Shown one piece after another: positions 23,786-35,881 of a stretch of 64,000 nt of DNA (position 1 is the stretch's first letter; the number at the start of each line of letters is the position of its first letter). This DNA comes from Ricinus communis. Taxonomy: Eukaryota; Streptophyta; Magnoliopsida; Malpighiales; Euphorbiaceae. The stretch lies in contig NC_063257.1 in assembly GCF_019578655.1 (NCBI RefSeq), forward strand, positions 11,594,001 through 11,658,000, written 5' to 3'. The translations under genes and the position numbers were made by a program. The notes under the pieces are model-generated. The model saw only the letters and a program-made list of their open reading frames with translations, ran no database searches and was not told the origin of the DNA.

Positions 23786-25194
23786 TGAACGGGTTGTCGA
23801 AGCCCTTCAAAATAAATCACTGATTTTCCTAAACTAACTTGTAGAGATAGTGAAACCAGGTCGAATTCTAAGGAAACCAATGTGGATAGCTTCTCAAGGT
23901 AAAATAAAAACGGGGGGATTTTGAATGTTTGAATCAAAATTATAAATAGCAGAAAATAAAGAAGGCTGAATATTAAAGTAAATAAAAATCAATCTTAACA
24001 AATTTTCAATTCAAGAGTGTTAATTCCATCCAATTGTAATCATGATCATAGGCTAAAATATCAATTTTTCTATTTAAGTACTTAGTCTACTTATTCGGAA
24101 AAGCCGCAACAAGTGTAATTCTCCTAATATAATTGACTCAAACCCAGCATCCAAATCAAAACTTACCATTAGTCAACTGGGCACGATAACGTTCCATATC
24201 AACTCAATGATAGCATTAAGAATAATGAGAATGACTAAACCAACATTAATTAATTGAGATAACTGCAATTGAATTAACCTTGTTTCTTTATTTTCCTAGA
24301 GCCTATCATGCAAGCTATGTAATTCGAAAAAGCCGCAATCACACACACATGAGCCAGCTCTTTGCTACTTGTGTCAATCGTTCATGATAATTACGGATCA
24401 CAAACTCAAAGTTTAGCAATAGAAAAATCAATATCAAAGTTGAGTCGTCAGTTCAATCAATATCAAAAATTCATAAATAATAAAAAAAAAAAATAAAGAA
24501 TACTTGAATTAAAGAAGAATTCTGTTAAGCATAAAGCCTCACAAAATCACAATTAGAATTTATTCACTTTTGAATTAGAAACTAAAAACTTAGCCACACA
24601 TGGTAGAGTAAGAATTCACAAGAAAAGAATAGAAGAAGATAGAAGAAAAATAATAATTTCAAAGTACTCAACTGTCCTTTACTTGGTAGAACTAGCCTCC
24701 TTATATAGGAAGTTAAACCTAAACCCTAATAAGAGAATCTTTATCAAAAAGAAATAAACTTCCTATATGATTTTATCCCTATAAGGAAGGATAAGATAAA
24801 GAGTAATCTAAATAAATTAAAATCTTAAATACATGGGAGAAAGTTCTCTTTATCCAGCACTTCCAAAAAGAGAGGAAATTATATAGAAGTTGGTCCACCG
24901 CGAATTTATCTTAAAATTCAAAGCTCTCTTCTACAGGTTTCAGCAGCTTACGGATTGTAAGGCGTGGTCACGCCTTATTGAAAATGATCTTCTGCCCAAA
25001 TTTTTTCTCTTCCTCCAAAAGACTTGGTTTTTGACAAGTGATGCTTTAAAATATGTCTTTAGGCTGAATTCTACTCAATCCTTGATATTTCACCACTTAG
25101 ATCAGAATGAACACAATTTCCACAATTAAGCACATTATCCAATCAAAATGTAAAGGAATTTAATACAATAAGTATAACTATTTATGATCTATCA
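23786..25194 (-). repeat. 5' LTR of the gypsy element
   Basis: 1409 bp, the partner of 17699-19092. It carries the perfect palindrome AAGGCGTGGTCACGCCTT at about 24959-24976. Confidence 0.92.
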
Positions 25195-25354
25195 GTAATC
25201 TTCCACAAACTTATCAGGAGAATCCATTTATGGATTAAGGCTTGGAACTTTCAAATGGTTGTCCAAGTTTATCTTTGTTTTCACCCATTTTCATGTCTCC
25301 TCCATTTTTCTTGTCCACAACCTGCAACTTATTAGTTAGTTCATGGAAGCTCAA

Positions 25355-25573
25355 TGAAGAAAAATAAGAGCTAAATTATGAAGGAGAAGAGAAAAAATCC
25401 TTAATCCATCATACTGCAATTATAGAAATTTATACAGGTACAGAGGCCTATAATTAAGAAGAAAAACTAGTAGAGAACCATCTAGCTAATTAATAGAGCA
25501 GAATTATAGCCTAAATTCTAGTTATTTGCAGCTAATAATACATAAGGAAACATATATACAAATAATATCTTCA
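25355..25573 (-). repeat. 3' LTR of copia element 2
   Basis: 219 bp, TGAAGAAAAATAAG...AATATCTTCA on the plus strand. It is followed at 25574-25583 by a C-rich stretch whose minus strand (GGGGGGATCT) is the polypurine tract. Confidence 0.9.
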
Positions 25574-25599
25574 AGATCCCCCCTCAAGTTAGAGCATGA

Positions 25600-28500
25600 A
25601 GATCTTGAATGCCCAACTTGCGAAGAAGAAAATGAAAGCGGTCACATCCCAATGCTTTAGTCAAGATATTTGCTAATTGGAATTCAATTGAAACATATTG
25701 TGTAGAAATTATGCCATATTGTATATGTTCACGGATGAAATGACAGTCAATTTCAATGTGTTTAGTGCGGTCATGGAAGACAGGATTAGCAGCAATGCTT
25801 TAATGCAGATTGATTGTCACAATGTAAAAGCATTGGTTGAGAGTGTGATAAAGAAAGATCGCCAAGTAGACCATGTAACGATAAAAGCATCGGGAGACTG
25901 TCGGTTGTTTCTTTGATTTCCAAGAGATAGGAGCAGCATCAAGAAAAATGTAATGACCTGTAATAGATCATCGAGTCATGGGATATCTTGCCCAGTCGGC
26001 ATCACAATAAGCTTTGATGCGAAAATCATTATTTGAAGGAAGAAAAAGACCTTGACCAGGAGAACTCTTCAAATATCGAAGAATATGATAAGCAACATCA
26101 AGCTGAGATTGATAAGGATTTTGCATAAATTGACTGAGAAGTTGTACCGCATAAGTAATGTCGGGCCGATAAATAGTAAGATAAATGAGACGCCCAATCA
26201 GGCGACGATATTGACTTGAGTCCTTTAATAGTTCACCACAACCTGAAGACAATCTATGTTGTTGAGGAATGGGAAAAGCAACCGGTTTACTACCAGACAT
26301 CCCAGTTTCTTTCAAGAGATCAAGAGTGTATTTGTGTTGACAAAGAGATATCCCTTGAGGAGAACGAGCAAGTTCCAAGCCAAGAAAATACTTGAGAGTA
26401 CAAAGATCCTTTATTGAGAAGCATGTATATAGATAATTCTTGAGCTTTTGAATCTAAAAATTGTCATTCCTAGCAATAACCATATCGTCAACATAAATAA
26501 GGAGAGCAAGGAAAGAAGTACCTTCAATCAATATAAAAAGTGAATGTTCATGGTGAGATTGTATAAAGCCAAATTTCCTTAATGATAAGGAGAATTTTTC
26601 AAACCATTGTCGAGGTGCCTGCTTTAGCTATATAAAGATTTGTGAAGTTGACATACACGAGAATCATTTGGTGCGAGATAGCCTGGGGGAGGAGACATAT
26701 AGATTTCTTCATACAAGTTACCATGAAGAAAAGCATTATTCACGTCCAATTGATGTAACTCCCAATTTTTGGCAGTTGCAATAGCTAATAAGCATCTAAT
26801 GGTACTTAATTTTACAACAAGGGCAAAGGTATCAGTATAATCTAATCCTTCAATCTGTGTATATCCTTGGGTAACCAAATGCGCTTTGCAATGCTCAATA
26901 GAGCCATCTGATTTGTGTTTTATTTTGTGTACCCAACGAGAACCAACTGGTTTCTTTTGTGAGGGTAATGGCATTAAGCTCTAAGTTTGATTATGTTCTA
27001 GAGCTGAAATTTCTTATTTCATAGCCTCATACCATTTTGGGTCTTTGACAGCCTTGGAAAAAGATTTAGGTTCACTAGCAATAAAAACATTAGCAAGAAA
27101 GGCTTGATAAGATGGAACAAAACGCGAATAAGATAAATAACTTGACATTAGACAAGGAGTACTTGACGAAACTGCATTGGATATAGGGTGTGATAACTTA
27201 TCTACTCCAAGGAGCTGGTACACATAATCATTTAAGCAAGAGGGAGGACGGCAAGCTCTTTAAGGCCGTGATAGGTTTTCTGATAAATTTGGTTGTTCGC
27301 TAGAGATTGCTGCAGGTGAGTCTTGAGATGAAGTTTCATGGTTTGAATCAATGGATTCATGTATGGTAATATTATTATCAAGATTAGTTTAAAGAGATGA
27401 ACTTGGAGAGTCGTGACATGGAGGCTCAGCAATTGGTATTTTTAAAGAATCAGGGATCGACAGTGGAACAACAACATTTAGCTCTATTAGAGGGTTATGG
27501 AGAGGAAAGGAAATTGATTTTCATAAAACATTACATCTCTTGATGTAAAAATTATATCCCTTTTGTCCCATATGGTAACCAATAAAAGTACATGGCTTAG
27601 AACGAGGTGCAAACTTATTTTTTGATCGATTTTTATCATGTATATAACACAAGCAACCAAAGACACGTAAATGAGAATATGATGGTTGTTTTGAAAATAA
27701 CATCTCATAGGGACTTTTACCTGATAATTTAGGTGTAGGAGTATAATTTATTAAATAAGCTGTTGTCAAAACACATTCACTCCAAATTTGATTGGTAAAT
27801 TTGCTTGGAATCGAAGAGTATGAGCAACTTCTAACAAGTGACGATGCTTTTGCTCTACTATTCCATTTTGTTGCGGGGTGTCAACACAAAATGTTTTATG
27901 CAAAATACCCTTAAGACAAAAGAAATTAGACATGGAACCAGCAGTAAACTCTAGACCATTATCACTCCTAACTTGTTTGATACTATGACTAAATTGAGTT
28001 AAAACCATAGCATAAAATTGAATGAAGAATTTTTATGCTTCTGACTTATGTTTGAGAAGGAAAACCCAAGTACATCTTATGAAATCATCTATAATTGTAA
28101 AAAAATACTGAGCACTAGAAGTAGATGGGGTTTAATAAGGTCCCCAAATGTCACAGTGAACCAAATCAAAAGGAAAAACAGATTTATTATTGCTCAAAGG
28201 AAAAATATTACGAGTTTGTTTAGCTCGATGACACACATCACAAATTTGTTTGAATTTTTAAAAGATAAACTAGATAATTCAGAAATTAATGACAATCGAT
28301 CAAAATGAAAGATGACCTAACCGCTCATGCCATAAGGTGGATGAGGAAGAAAGAGATGCAATTGCAGCAAAAGGTAATTGAAGCCCACGAAAGTAGTATA
28401 AGCCATCACGTAATTCACCCATTCCAATCAGTTTCTTTGATTTGAGATCCTGCAACACACAAAAGGTTGGAAAAAATATAACTGAACATTGAAGAGCTCT

Positions 28501-29776
28501 TATCAGTCTACTTATTGAAAGAAGATTACATTTGAAAGAGGGTATGTAAAGAACATGACTTAAAAATTATATTTGATAATTTAATTTGGCCAATGGAGTG
28601 CACAAGAATAATTGTCCCATTTGGTAATCTGACAAGTAAAGAGCAAGAAGATTTCATATTAAATAGAAAGGGTGCATCACATATAAGATATTCAGAGGCA
28701 CCGCTATCTAAGATCCAATCTGAATTATCATGAGACTGAGAGACTTTACCAACAAAATTTGCTACATTATGACTAGCAAAGGGCAACAAGGATATCAGTT
28801 GTTCATATTGTTCTTGAGTGAGACTAAAACTTTTACCCATAGGCTGATTTGGACTTGCAATGGCATTATTGGATGACACAAATTATGTCTTCCCTCTGGA
28901 TGTTTTTGGTTTATTTTGCCAATTCGGAGGAAATCCAACAAGCTTAAAACACTTTTCTTTAGTATGCCCAGATTTATTGCAGTATGTGCATTTTGATTTG
29001 TTCATCCGTCCTTGTTGAATCCCTTTTTGTTGCTCTCCTGCAAATTCTCTTATTTGATTATTAAATGGTCTGACAAGAAAAGCTGCTGCCTCTGTTGAAC
29101 GATCACGGCCAATTGAAGCAATGGCTAGTTGCTTTTATTCTTTCATCACAAAAGCATAAACCTTGTTGATTGAAGGAAAAGGCTCCATGTTTAATATCTG
29201 AGATCGAATGATTTCGTAGTGATCATGCAACCCCATGAGAAATTGATGAACTTTATCATTTTCCCGTTCTGCCAAGATTTCTTTTGCAGCACCACATGTA
29301 CATGAAGGGATAGTAGGCTACCATAGTAAGATTTTTCTGTTGAGCTAAACAAATTTCTCTTTTTAACTCATGGATGCATGGAACATTTCCTTAAGAGAAG
29401 CGTTTTGCAAATCTCCCTACATTTCATAGGTTGTATCTACATATGCAACACTATCTTGAAATTCTAAAGCCAAGGCATTAAAAATCCAAGAAATAACCAT
29501 TGAGTTATATTTTTCCCAAGCTTGAATTTCTTGACTACTCACATTTGGTTTGGACAAAGAGCCATCAACAAAACATAACTTATTTTTGGCTCATAAAGCA
29601 TTCATCGTAGCACGTCTCCATGTTGGATAATTCTCACCTTTGAGAAGACAAGAAACAAGAATTGTACATGAATTATCATATGAATTTAGGAAATAAGGAG
29701 AAGATGAATCATGTTCAAACTTCAATTTCGATGGAGAATTCGATATTGAATTCTTTGATGTATTTTTGTCATCCAT
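25600..29776 (-). pseudogene. Copia gag-pol of element 2, broken
   Basis: Gag starts MDDKNTSKNS at 29776. A CCHC-like region encoded near 28960-29000 is followed by the protease motif WILDSGASEYLIC near 28710. Integrase is read as SDNGLEF and TPQQNGIVEQKHRHLLEVA (28008-27766). The family motif SPYEMLFSKQPSYSHLRVFG lies near 27700. RT runs about 26974-26480 ([27 protein letters not shown], then YVDDMVIA near 26485). RNase H follows at about 26378-25970, with an altered end towards 25600. Each piece is 60-140 codons long before a stop or shift, so the element is inactive. Confidence 0.85.
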
Positions 29777-29812
29777 GATGATTGATGATTTTTGAATTCA
29801 ATGATCAGTATT

Positions 29813-29825
29813 AGCTTTGATACCA
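29813..29825 (-). other. Primer-binding site of copia element 2
   Basis: The minus strand reads TGGTATCAAAGCT directly beside the 5' LTR, an initiator tRNA-Met type primer site. Confidence 0.88.
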
Positions 29826-30044
29826 TGAAGAAAAATAAGAGCTAAATTATGAAAGAGAAGAGAAAAAATTCTTATTCCATCGCACTGCAAGTATAGGAAT
29901 TTATACAGATACAAAGGCCTATAATAAAGGAGAAAAATTAGTAGAGAATCATCTAGGTAATTAGTAGAGCAGTATTATAGCCTAAATTCTAATTATTTAC
30001 AGCTAATAATACTTAAGGAAACATATATATAAATAATACCTTCA
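29826..30044 (-). repeat. 5' LTR of copia element 2
   Basis: 219 bp, the partner of 25355-25573 and the same length. Confidence 0.9.
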
Positions 30045-31647
30045 AGAAAATGCACCTACTCTAATAGAAGGCTCTTCTAGAAGTTTCTCATAAGGCTATT
30101 GAATATGCATGGAACTGTAAATTACTTTTAATTTACTCCGATAAACTTTGGCTTGGTTTTAGATATCATTTTATTTTTTTAGCCTTCCATCTTGTTATCT
30201 ACTTGATTATTATATAAAATAATATGAAAAGGAAGATCCCTGGAAGCAATAATAATAATAATAATATGTAAGCCAAAAGAGCCTTCTTTAGTTATTATTT
30301 TTTCCTGGGGGAATTTATAAGTCCCTCTTAGGTTTGGCATGACATGTACTTTGAAAGTATTTTGTGAAACTGAAATTACTGAAAAGAATAATAAAAATTA
30401 TTTAATTCTGCAAATTTTGTTCCCTTTTAATATGAAATTTTATTTTTTAGATGAAAGAAAATAAAGTACTATATCTTTTCCCCTAATTTAAGTGAAAACT
30501 TTCCCATTTTAAAATAAATTTCAAATTAATATATACTCTAAAAATATCATTCTAAATTAATAAAATAGGATATCTCAATACTTTGACCAGCACAAAGTTC
30601 ATTAAACTACCAGACTATTAATGAAAAGACTAAAACTCAAAGTTCATTAAACTACCATAAAAGACTAAAACTAAGAGTCTACTAATAAAAAGACTATTAC
30701 AATTATATTGAACGGTATAAATACTTTGACCAGTTTAAAATTTATTAAACTAACATATTACTAACGGAAAGATTAAAATTAACATACTGCTAACAAAAAT
30801 ATTTATAATTGTAATAAACGGTATAAAAAAAATGAAAATGCATATTTTTAAAAACTGAAAGACGTAAGTACATATCACGCCGGATGCTTAAGGAAAGTGT
30901 TAGCCAAGTTAGCTTTAATAACATCCGGATTGATAGGGGTCTTAAATCCCATGATGACAATTATGTAGACATTGGAATCAGGCTCTTGATCTTAGTCTGT
31001 CCCTAAGATACGATTCTACAAGAAATATGACAGTTAATATTACATTATGGAGTTTATAAATTTATTTAAATTTGATTAAAAATATATATTCTAATAATTC
31101 ATTATGATTATAAAATATAAATACTAAATTATTTAAAAATATTTAATTTAAAAAAGTTTATTTTTTATTAATATTTATAATATTAAAAAAGAGAAACACA
31201 TGATATGTCTTTTAAGAAAACGCATAATACTTTTTTTTTAAATAAAAAACATTTCTGAAATTTCACAGCATCCATAAATTTTATGAAAATTCATTATTTT
31301 TTTAAAATAGAAACGGAAAAAAATCTACAGATTTTTTTAAAATATTCTATGCATCCAAAACCCTTGAAATGAGAGAATCTACAAACTCAAATAGGAGACT
31401 TTTGTGAAATTCCTCATTTTCAGGAAAGAGATATTATTCCAACTTTTTTTTATTTCACAAATGCCATTAAAATCCATTGATTTGATCTGGATACTCAATA
31501 AAAAAATAATACCATAAAATTAAAAACTTATAAAAATAATTAATTAATTTTGACAAAGAGATTTTCCTATGCAAAACACATCGTATTGCGATAATTATAT
31601 TATAATTTTTATATAAAAAATTAATATAAATGATTACTAAATTGTGT

Positions 31648-31863
31648 ATTTAGTTTTATTTTAATTTATTTAATTTCAGTCATTTAATTTTAATTTTAAT
31701 TATAATTTAATCACTTTGCCAATAACAAATTGACATGTCATTCTAATTATTGGTAATTTTTATCACATATTAGTCTTTCATTTATAAAGTGATTAAATTG
31801 AAATACAATTAAAATTAATTAAAATAATGTAAAATTTTGTAAATAAAATAAAATTAAATACAA
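31648..31863. repeat. Fold-back (MITE-like) structure
   Basis: A left arm of about 70 bp (TTTAGTTTTATTTTAATTTA to AATTTAATCACTTT) pairs with a right arm beginning AAAGTGATTAAATTGAA and ending AAATTAAATAC. The loop of about 70 bp holds CAATAACAAATTGACATGTC. The arms are imperfect and AT-rich. Confidence 0.4.
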
Positions 31864-32346
31864 AACTCAGCAACTATTCTTATAATTATCCCAATTTCTA
31901 TAACATACTGATCAAACTAAGCCAAACAATAATGGCAAATACATAGGCGTTGAGATTGAAAGCAATTATAGTATGCGGCTCTTGCAGACATGAGGTCCAC
32001 TTCTTTAAGTTTGTGGTGATTAGAAATTAAGTTTGGTACTGTAATTGTCCATTAATAATATCCAGAATTTCAATTGGAAGCATCATTTTCGGCCACCTTA
32101 TTATAAGATTAATTGACACAAATTCCTTTTCAGGAAATTGCACAATTTACTATCTTTAGTTGTTTAAAAAAATATATTTTTTTACTGTAGATTTTAATTT
32201 TATCCTACTATATTTATTAATAGAAAAACAAGAATTACAAATGTCAATTAATCAAGTGTATAAAAACTTATAGTACATTTATAAAATATAAAATACAAAA
32301 TGAAATTTAACTCTCTATATGCACATAGCCAAATCAACTCTCTATC

Positions 32347-32712
32347 GTTTGGATCGAGGGATTTTAAATGAGAAATTTTGTAAAATCCATAGATTTATTT
32401 TAAATTCATCTTTTGACAAGTAAAAAAGTGATTTAAATCTATGAATTTTTAATTTTTATTTTTATTTTTTAGAGCTTTAATTTCCCACCTAGGAGGTGTG
32501 AAAGTCCAAAATCTACTACTTTAAAAAATGATAGATTATTATATTACTTTTTTATTCCAATATTGTTCCAAATAAATTTATCTTATCCTAAAATTAACAT
32601 TAACTTTAAAACAAAAATCCATTATTTTTATGTTTAATCCAGACGATGAAATTTTGAAAATTCATGGATTTTAAATCTATGGATTTCAAAATCCCTTGAT
32701 TCAAATAATACC
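32347..32712. repeat. MITE with TTTGRATCRAGGGATTTT inverted ends
   Basis: The left end TTTGGATCGAGGGATTTTAA matches the reverse complement of the right end (AAAATCCCTTGATTCAAA). Internal sequence continues the inverted symmetry (ATCCATAGATTT against AAATCTATGGAT). There is no coding capacity. The target duplication is uncertain. Confidence 0.55.
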
Positions 32713-33789
32713 TTAAAGAATAAAAAGTGGATTGTTTTATACTATGACCCCTTAATATAAGGAGTTTGACATGTTTAAAGAATACATTAGAAATTCTCTT
32801 ATAAAAAAAAGTTAATTGGCACAAATTCTTTTATGTGCTATTGATATTATCTTTTATAGAAAATTACATGATTTAATATTTTTATTTTTAAAAAATATAT
32901 TTTTTTACTCTATATTGGTTTTATAAATTTAAATATTAATAATTTTTAATTTTTATAACTTTTAAAAGTTTAAAACTTAATTATTAAATTTTAATAAGTT
33001 GGCCCACCATTTTATAAGAATCTGATTTGAATAACCTACAATCTGTTGTTGTTGACCTGCTATATATACTAAATCGTAAATATTTATTAGGTTTATATAA
33101 CAAATTGTAATTTTTAAAAATTTAAATATTTAATTATCAAATCTTAACAAATTTAAACTTTTTTTTTATAATTATCCCTTTTAATTATTAGTTGTATTAA
33201 TTTGATTTTTTTAGTATTATGGTATATACTCTTTCACAAAATTACTTCTAGTTTGTTTTTTTTTTTTTTTTGTGTGTGTTCTTTTCCTTTAAAGAAAAAA
33301 AAAAAAGGAAACAGTGAGAATTCACCACACTTTATGAACTAACTTTTTCACTTTTGGAACATATGTATCCTTTACTTTTTGACCTGACACTTATCTTATA
33401 ATTAATTAAATACGTTGATGCAATTTGTATAAGATGAAACTGTCGTCCAAATCTAATGATTGTCTATCAAAGCGTAAAAAACAACAAATACCATATATTA
33501 ATCAGATACTAAAATAAAATAGAATTAATATTAAAAATACAAAATATATATCAAAATAAATTTCAGATATGAATTTTAAATACTATTCATATACCACTTT
33601 TATACGAAATAGATATTAAAATATATAAAATTGATACCAAAAATATGATTTTTATGTACCAAAAATAATTATGGATACTATTTATATACCAATTATATAT
33701 TAAATATATTAATTGTATACTAGATATATGTAAAATATATATCAGAATATATAAAATAGATACTAAAGTATAAAACAGATAAAAAAGAA

Positions 33790-34212
33790 AAAATTATAAG
33801 TTAGGTGTTTTAATTTTTTTATTTTTTATTTTGATGTTTTAATTATTTTTTGTTCAATTAAGTGTTTGAACCTGTTAAAAATGTTTAATATAGTGTCTAG
33901 CACGTTTTACAGGTTAAAGTCTTTATTTGATTTATTTTGAATAGTAAACTGATTTAAATACCTTCATTTAAAATAATATTATATTACTTTATTTTTTTTA
34001 TTTTTATCCATTTTCAACACTACTTTTTTAAAATTTTCTTTATTTCTCAAAAGATTAAAAAAAAAAGTAGAATTATTTATTTTTCTCGTTCATTCAAATA
34101 AAAATTAATAAAATTAAATTAGCAGGTTCAGACACTTGATTGAAAAAAAAAATTAAACATTAAAATAGACAAAATCGAAAAGTTAATACACTAAATTTGT
34201 AATTATCCCAAA
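33790..34212. repeat. Fold-back (MITE-like) structure
   Basis: The left arm ATTATAAGTTAGGTGTTTTA through CAATTAAGTGTTTGAACCTG pairs with the right arm CAGGTTCAGACACTTGATTG through ACTAAATTTGTAATTAT. The arms are about 90 bp each and separated by about 240 bp. No gene is inside. Confidence 0.45.
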
Positions 34213-35881
34213 AAGAATTTAAAATTTAAATATTATCAAATAGATACTAAACATATATTAAAACTTTTTAAAACATATGTTAGAATTCTTGAAAATAAAT
34301 ACCAAACAAATATAATTATAAAAAGAAAATGTTACTTTTTCCCAGACATTTCTAAAAAAACCTTATTATATTTATATTTTACAATTTCTTTTAAAATTTG
34401 AAAATGACATTTATGGAAGATATGGCGGGTTTTTAACAAAATTAAGATGGTATAAAATCAATTTTCTAAATAATAAATCGTTTACACCATATTTTTAAAA
34501 ATATATACTGAAATTATAATAATTTATTTATATTTATATTTTGAGACATTTTATATATGAGCTTCTACAAACAAACATGACTTATTGCTACTGGTTAGAA
34601 GATTACAAAGTATCCATTGCTGGAAATTCAAATTTAGTTCTCTTATTATTTCCAATTGGACGACCCGTTAATCCAATTAACAGAAGATTATAAATGGATC
34701 CAATTTGATGCTCCCTACAGGACGCAGTCAGCAACAATATTTTTACTGTGACAACAAAATAGAATTAAGTTTGGTGTAAACGATTTAAAATATATAACAT
34801 AAGAGACATGTAAAACGTTATTAAAAAAATAGTTGCAATAAATTCTCCTTTTAAAACAAGAACACCACAATGTGACTTTCATTTTCTTCATTATTTCAGA
34901 CTCAAATTCAAATCTTTTAGAATACTATATGACATCAACAAATTAATTTTTAATTGGTTTCTTTTAGTTCTTGTGTAGTTTATGTTAAAGAAAGGCATAT
35001 AAAGGTGATTAGATTATTAAAGATGAAAAGCATAAAAATATAAATATAAAAAATAATAAAAATACAAAAATAGAAAAAAGAAATCGAAATAAAAGATATA
35101 TAAAAAATAAGGTAAAGATAAAAGAAATATTATATTTTTGTAAGAGTTTCAATAAATAAATAAAAAAAAGCATATGGAGTCTAATTTTCTAAAATTATGC
35201 TCATACTTTATATAAATATCTACAAATTGATTTTCTAATTATTTTTATTTTAAAGAATAGCGATATTGACTATGTTGATAAAATTAATTATAAATATAAC
35301 CAAGAATAAATTATTTAATTTTTTTTAATATTCATTGCCTTAATAAAATCTTAAAATGTTAGAAATTTTATTAGAAAAAACACCAAAAATATTTTAATTG
35401 TTATTATTTTTAAAATGTGATAATTAATTATGAAATATATAAAATTCTATTAAATTTTATCTATAAATTCATTTTACATTATTATTAATAAATTAAAATT
35501 ATTATTTTATTAATTAAAATAATAATAATAACAGTACAAAAACGCCTAAACAAATCTTCTTTTCTCGGTAGAATTGTGGAGTACAAACATTATAAATGTT
35601 TGATTCAACAGATTGAACTAGACAAAAAGAGAAGTTCAATGATCAAAAGGGGGAAAGTAAATGGAAGAACATTAATAAGCCAAAGATAACATGATCATCG
35701 ATATAAATCAAGTCCGGAATTTGTACACATATTTAAACAAAGTTCATTCCAAGAAAGAAAATCTAAAAACACTCAGGTTACTTACATAGCAAAGCAAACA
35801 AGAAGAACATTAATTCTTAAACATGATGTTCCTGTAATGCTTCTTCCCCCCCATTTTATCTACGTACGATAATACTTCTTT

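Larger units (their letters stand above)
17694..25199 (-). mobile_element. Internally deleted Ty3/gypsy (Athila/Tat-like) retrotransposon (with target duplication GTAAT)
   Basis: The LTRs at 17699-19092 and 23786-25194 both run TGAACGGG...CTATCA. The 5-bp duplication GTAAT lies at 17694-17698 and 25195-25199, inside a WSD exon. The element is on the minus strand: its primer-binding site is beside the right LTR and its purine tract beside the left one. Gag and protease are recognisable, but RT, RNase H and most of integrase are missing, so it could only move with proteins supplied in trans. Long 3' non-coding DNA and the tRNA-Asp primer site fit the Athila/Tat side of plant gypsy elements. The lineage is an inference. 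Confidence 0.92.
10495..25353 (-). pseudogene. WSD1-like acyltransferase, copy B, split by LTR retrotransposons
   Basis: Same exon order as copy A. The pieces are 25321-25200 (VVDKKNGG to FVEDY), interrupted by the gypsy element, then 17693-17235 (ISNLSKT, PMWDVHLLNVKTSEAES, HHSIGDDTSL, FVHRTISLDDVKQVKNAMGT before GTAAGT). They continue with about 16690-16640 (TINDMIVGVA then a stop), about 16340-16191 interrupted by the first copia element and resuming 11216-11181 (FFLSFFGYK), and 10617-10495 (FSNAPSPQEEISYYDHPVAS, SSYGQPN before GTAAGT). The catalytic HHxxxDG motif reads HHSIGDD, so the glycine is lost. There is a stop within NP*MDSPDKF. Two frameshifts are shared with copy A (near 25288 and at the ATLKS/AKFF junction), so the gene was probably dead before duplication. 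The non-coding 5' flank continues as homology at 30050-30220. Confidence 0.8.
25355..30044 (-). mobile_element. Ty1/copia LTR retrotransposon 2
   Basis: 219-bp LTRs lie at each end, with the element on the minus strand. It has an initiator tRNA-Met primer site, a G-rich tract beside the 3' LTR and copia domain order. It lies at the 5' side of WSD copy B, and sequence homologous to copy A resumes at about 30050 (TGCACCTACTCTAATAG). A clean target duplication is not visible: CTCAA on the left and AGAAA on the right do not match. Confidence 0.9.
30220..35881. other. Gene-free AT-rich region
   Basis: No coding sequence was recognised. It contains a short direct repeat family near 30580-30830 (ACTTTGACCAG, AAAGTTCATTAAACTA, AAAGACTAAAACT). 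It also contains three fold-back structures annotated separately and a run of diverged ATACYAAATATAT-type repeats near 33480-33780. Confidence 0.5.

Noticed and set aside
25355..30044. A target-site duplication for copia element 2
   Set aside because: The flanks CTCAA and AGAAA share only two of five bases. Comparison with copy A does not restore a clean repeat, so none is claimed.
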